NCBI RefSeq assembly: GCF_013415305.1
Contig: NZ_JACBXU010000004.1
Location: 62,001-126,000, forward strand
Length of the DNA: 64,000 bases
Direction of reading: 5' to 3'
Origin: Pantoea sp. WMus005
GTDB taxonomy: Bacteria; Pseudomonadota; Gammaproteobacteria; Enterobacterales; Enterobacteriaceae
Shown: positions 62,423-64,000 of the stretch, piece after piece
Layout of the letters: every line of letters starts with the position of its first letter
Numbering within the stretch: position 1 is the stretch's first letter
Made by a program: the position numbers and the translations under genes
Notes under the pieces: model-generated
Told to the model about the DNA's origin: nothing
Seen by the model: only the letters and a program-made list of their open reading frames with translations
Databases searched by the model: none

Positions 62423-62444
62423 CAGGCGGCACGTGGGCCGCCTG
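62423..62444. terminator. Hairpin between convergent IIA gene and lysA
   Basis: CAGGCGGC (62423-62430) and GCCGCCTG (62437-62444) form an 8-bp perfect GC-rich stem directly after the IIA stop, in the 32-bp convergent gap. No U-tract is visible. Confidence 0.5.
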
Positions 62445-62454
62445 AGCGAGGTGA

Positions 62455-63711
62455 TTAGATAATTTCCAGTGCCAGCAGCGACTCGATAGTTTGTGCACGT
62501 CGAATTTCGCGCGGCTGGCCATGGTCAAACAGCACTTCCGGGATCAGCGGACGGCTGTTGTAGTTAGAAGACATGGATGCGCCGTATGCGCCGGTGTCGT
62601 GGAACACCAGATAATCGCCCACTTTCGCCGCCGGAATCGCGCGTGGTTCGACCATGCCGCCCTCCAGCTGGGTAAAGACATCACCCGATTCACACAGCGG
62701 GCCAGCGACTACCGTGTCGAGGGTCTGCTGCTCATCAATCGCCCGCCCATCGCCCGCCATCAGCGAGATATGGTGATAGCTGCCATACATTGAGGGGCGC
62801 ATCAGATCGCTGAAACCGGCATCGACCAGCACAAAGTGACGGTTTCCCATCGCTTTCACCGCCCGCACCTGTGACACCAGCACGCCAGCCTCAGCAACCA
62901 GAAAACGGCCCGGTTCGATCTCCAGCTTTACTGCGTGCCCCAGATGCTGAGCGATACGCTGCCGCGCCGCGTCCCACAGGCCGAAATAGTGATGGGTATC
63001 GATCGCCTCTTCGCCATAGCGATAAGGGACAGAAAGCCCGCCGCCCGCAGAGATTGCCGTCAGGTCCTGACCTGACGCCATCACCAGTTCAACCATTGCA
63101 TCGCAGACCTGCTGCAGATGCGCATAATCGACGCCAGAGCCGATATGCATGTGAATACCCACCAGCTGCAGACCGTGCTGGTTAATAGCTGCCAGCGCCT
63201 CGGCTAAGTCGCCATGCCAGATCCCGTGCTTGCTGTTTTCGCCGCCAGTATTGGTTTTCTGACTGTGGCCATGACCAAAGCCAGGGTTGACCCGCAGCCA
63301 CACCGCGTGTCCCGGAGACACTGCGCCGAGCTGATGCAGCATATCGATCGAACCGGCATTTACTGGCACCTTCAACGCCGTTACCCGCGCCAGGGTAGGT
63401 TGATCGAACAGATCGGCGGTAAAGACGATCTCGTCACCGCCGGGCTGATAACCAGCGGCCAGCGCACGTTCGATCTCGCCCAGCGATACCGAATCCACTT
63501 TTACACCCGCCGCGCGCATCAGCCGCAGGATATGCGTATTCGAGCAGGCTTTCTGCGCAAAACGTACCACATCAAACGACTGCAGCTGAGCAATACGCGC
63601 CTGGATAATCTGCGCGTCGTAGGCCCAGAATGGCCCGGCATAGCGGCGTGCCAGTGGCAGCAGATTAACGACGTTGAGTGCGGTTTCAGTACTCTGTAAT
63701 GAACGTGGCAT
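62455..63711 (-). CDS. lysA: Diaminopimelate decarboxylase LysA
   Basis: LysA decarboxylates meso-diaminopimelate to lysine with PLP. The 418 residues (E. coli 420) have the PLP lysine K54 (RFAQKACSNTHIL), the GGGLSVPYRYGE phosphate loop, the active-site cysteine in GPLCESGDVF and EPGRFLVAEAG. AGGAG precedes the ATG. It is divergent from lysR, its activator in E. coli. Confidence 0.97.
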   Translation of the reverse strand: MPRSLQSTETALNVVNLLPLARRYAGPFWAYDAQIIQARIAQLQSFDVVRFAQKACSNTHILRLMRAAGVKVDSVSLGEIERALAAGYQPGGDEIVFTADLFDQPTLARVTALKVPVNAGSIDMLHQLGAVSPGHAVWLRVNPGFGHGHSQKTNTGGENSKHGIWHGDLAEALAAINQHGLQLVGIHMHIGSGVDYAHLQQVCDAMVELVMASGQDLTAISAGGGLSVPYRYGEEAIDTHHYFGLWDAARQRIAQHLGHAVKLEIEPGRFLVAEAGVLVSQVRAVKAMGNRHFVLVDAGFSDLMRPSMYGSYHHISLMAGDGRAIDEQQTLDTVVAGPLCESGDVFTQLEGGMVEPRAIPAAKVGDYLVFHDTGAYGASMSSNYNSRPLIPEVLFDHGQPREIRRAQTIESLLALEII

Positions 63712-63777
63712 AGCAATTCTCCTGTGGCGATAACCGCATTAAGCCAGAATCGTGTCATAGCGAAAAATATCTGTTTT

Positions 63778-63790
63778 AATAGCATCTATT
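63778..63790. promoter_or_regulatory. Candidate LysR site between lysA and lysR
   Basis: AATAG-CAT-CTATT is a 13-bp dyad of the LysR-type T-N11-A kind in the 102-bp divergent gap, 67 bp upstream of lysA and 24 bp upstream of lysR. The lysA promoter has no good -35, in keeping with activator dependence. Confidence 0.4.
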
Positions 63791-63813
63791 CAGAATGGAT
63801 ATAGGTAAGCGGC

Positions 63814-64000
63814 GTGGCCAACATTAACTGGCGGCATATCGAAATTTTTCATGCGGTGATGACCAGCGGCAATCTGACGCAGGCCGCCACACTGCTGCAC
63901 ACCTCACAGCCTACCGTGAGTCGGGAGCTGGCCCGTCTGGAGCAGCAACTGGGATTAGAGCTGTTCGGGCGGGTACGCGGTCGCCTGCAGCCGACGGTGC
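63814..64000 (+). CDS. lysR: LysR, activator of lysA (N-terminal part, runs off the window)
   Basis: The visible 62 codons from GTG at 63814 encode MANINWRHIEIFHAVMTSGN and the winged HTH with LLHTSQPTVSRELARLEQQ, matching E. coli LysR. LysR activates lysA in response to diaminopimelate and represses itself. The effector domain lies beyond base 64000. Confidence 0.93.
   Translation, partial: MANINWRHIEIFHAVMTSGNLTQAATLLHTSQPTVSRELARLEQQLGLELFGRVRGRLQPTV

Noticed and set aside
63712..63813. Lysine riboswitch upstream of lysA
   Set aside because: The divergent lysA-lysR gap is only 102 bp, too short for the aptamer, and carries a LysR-type dyad instead.

Overview
The window is a chromosomal segment of an enteric bacterium. 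Protein content, lengths and gene order follow the Escherichia coli eno-pyrG-mazG-relA-rlmD-barA ... lysA-lysR region closely, but with differences that point to the Erwiniaceae, most likely Pantoea or a near relative. The genus is an inference from overall resemblance. There is no insertion sequence, prophage or CRISPR array, and coding is dense. The sequence enters inside eno and leaves inside lysR.

Layout. 1-7.0 kb: eno (partial), pyrG, mazG, relA, rlmD on the minus strand; the mazEF toxin-antitoxin pair that sits between relA and mazG in E. coli is absent. 7-9.8 kb: barA, the sensor kinase of the BarA/UvrY(GacS/GacA)-Csr pathway. 9.9-19 kb: a consolidated aldarate catabolic locus, garK-garR-garL-gudD-gudX-gudP on the minus strand and garD divergent, which should take glucarate and galactarate to phosphoglycerate plus pyruvate. 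19-26.5 kb: yqcA, truC, yqcC, the sRNA csrB with a perfect 18-bp UvrY box upstream, syd, queF, ppnN, xni, rlmM, ygdD. 26.6-32 kb: gcvA with the divergent sRNA gcvB, ygdI, csdA-csdE, tcdA, mltA. 32.1-32.5 kb: three tandem identical initiator tRNA-Met genes. 32.6-47.2 kb: amiC, argA (with ARG boxes), recD, recB, ptrA, recC. 47.3-49 kb: the ppdA-ppdB-ygdB-ppdC minor-pseudopilin group. 49-53.8 kb: thyA-lgt and ptsP-rppH. 53.8-54.5 kb: a 683-bp gap at the rppH/mutH position of E. coli DARS2, carrying DnaA boxes. 54.5-57.5 kb: mutH, ygdQ, ygdR, tas. 57.5-62.4 kb: an accessory island in place of the E. coli lplT-aas-omrAB-galR segment, with a GNAT acetyltransferase, a UxuR-like GntR regulator and a complete lactose/cellobiose-class PTS (IIB, IIC, IIA) plus a GH1 phospho-beta-glucosidase. 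62.4-64 kb: lysA and the start of lysR.

How the parts work together. BarA (7 kb) and CsrB (21 kb) belong to one regulatory circuit: BarA feeds UvrY, whose box is visible upstream of csrB. The aldarate locus holds transport, two dehydratase types, aldolase, reductase and kinase, and its divergent promoter region has a good CRP-like site. The PTS island has three TGGCATACCA-type palindromes in its divergent control region, spaced about 63 and 31 bp apart, so on one face of the helix. They resemble the known UxuR/ExuR operator core and are the likely targets of the neighbouring UxuR-like regulator. RecBCD, MutH and the DARS2-like element form a replication/repair neighbourhood.

Most of the window is well-known core genome. 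The least ordinary parts are the PTS island with its phased operators, the merged gud/gar locus, the shortened GcvB and the DnaA-box cluster.
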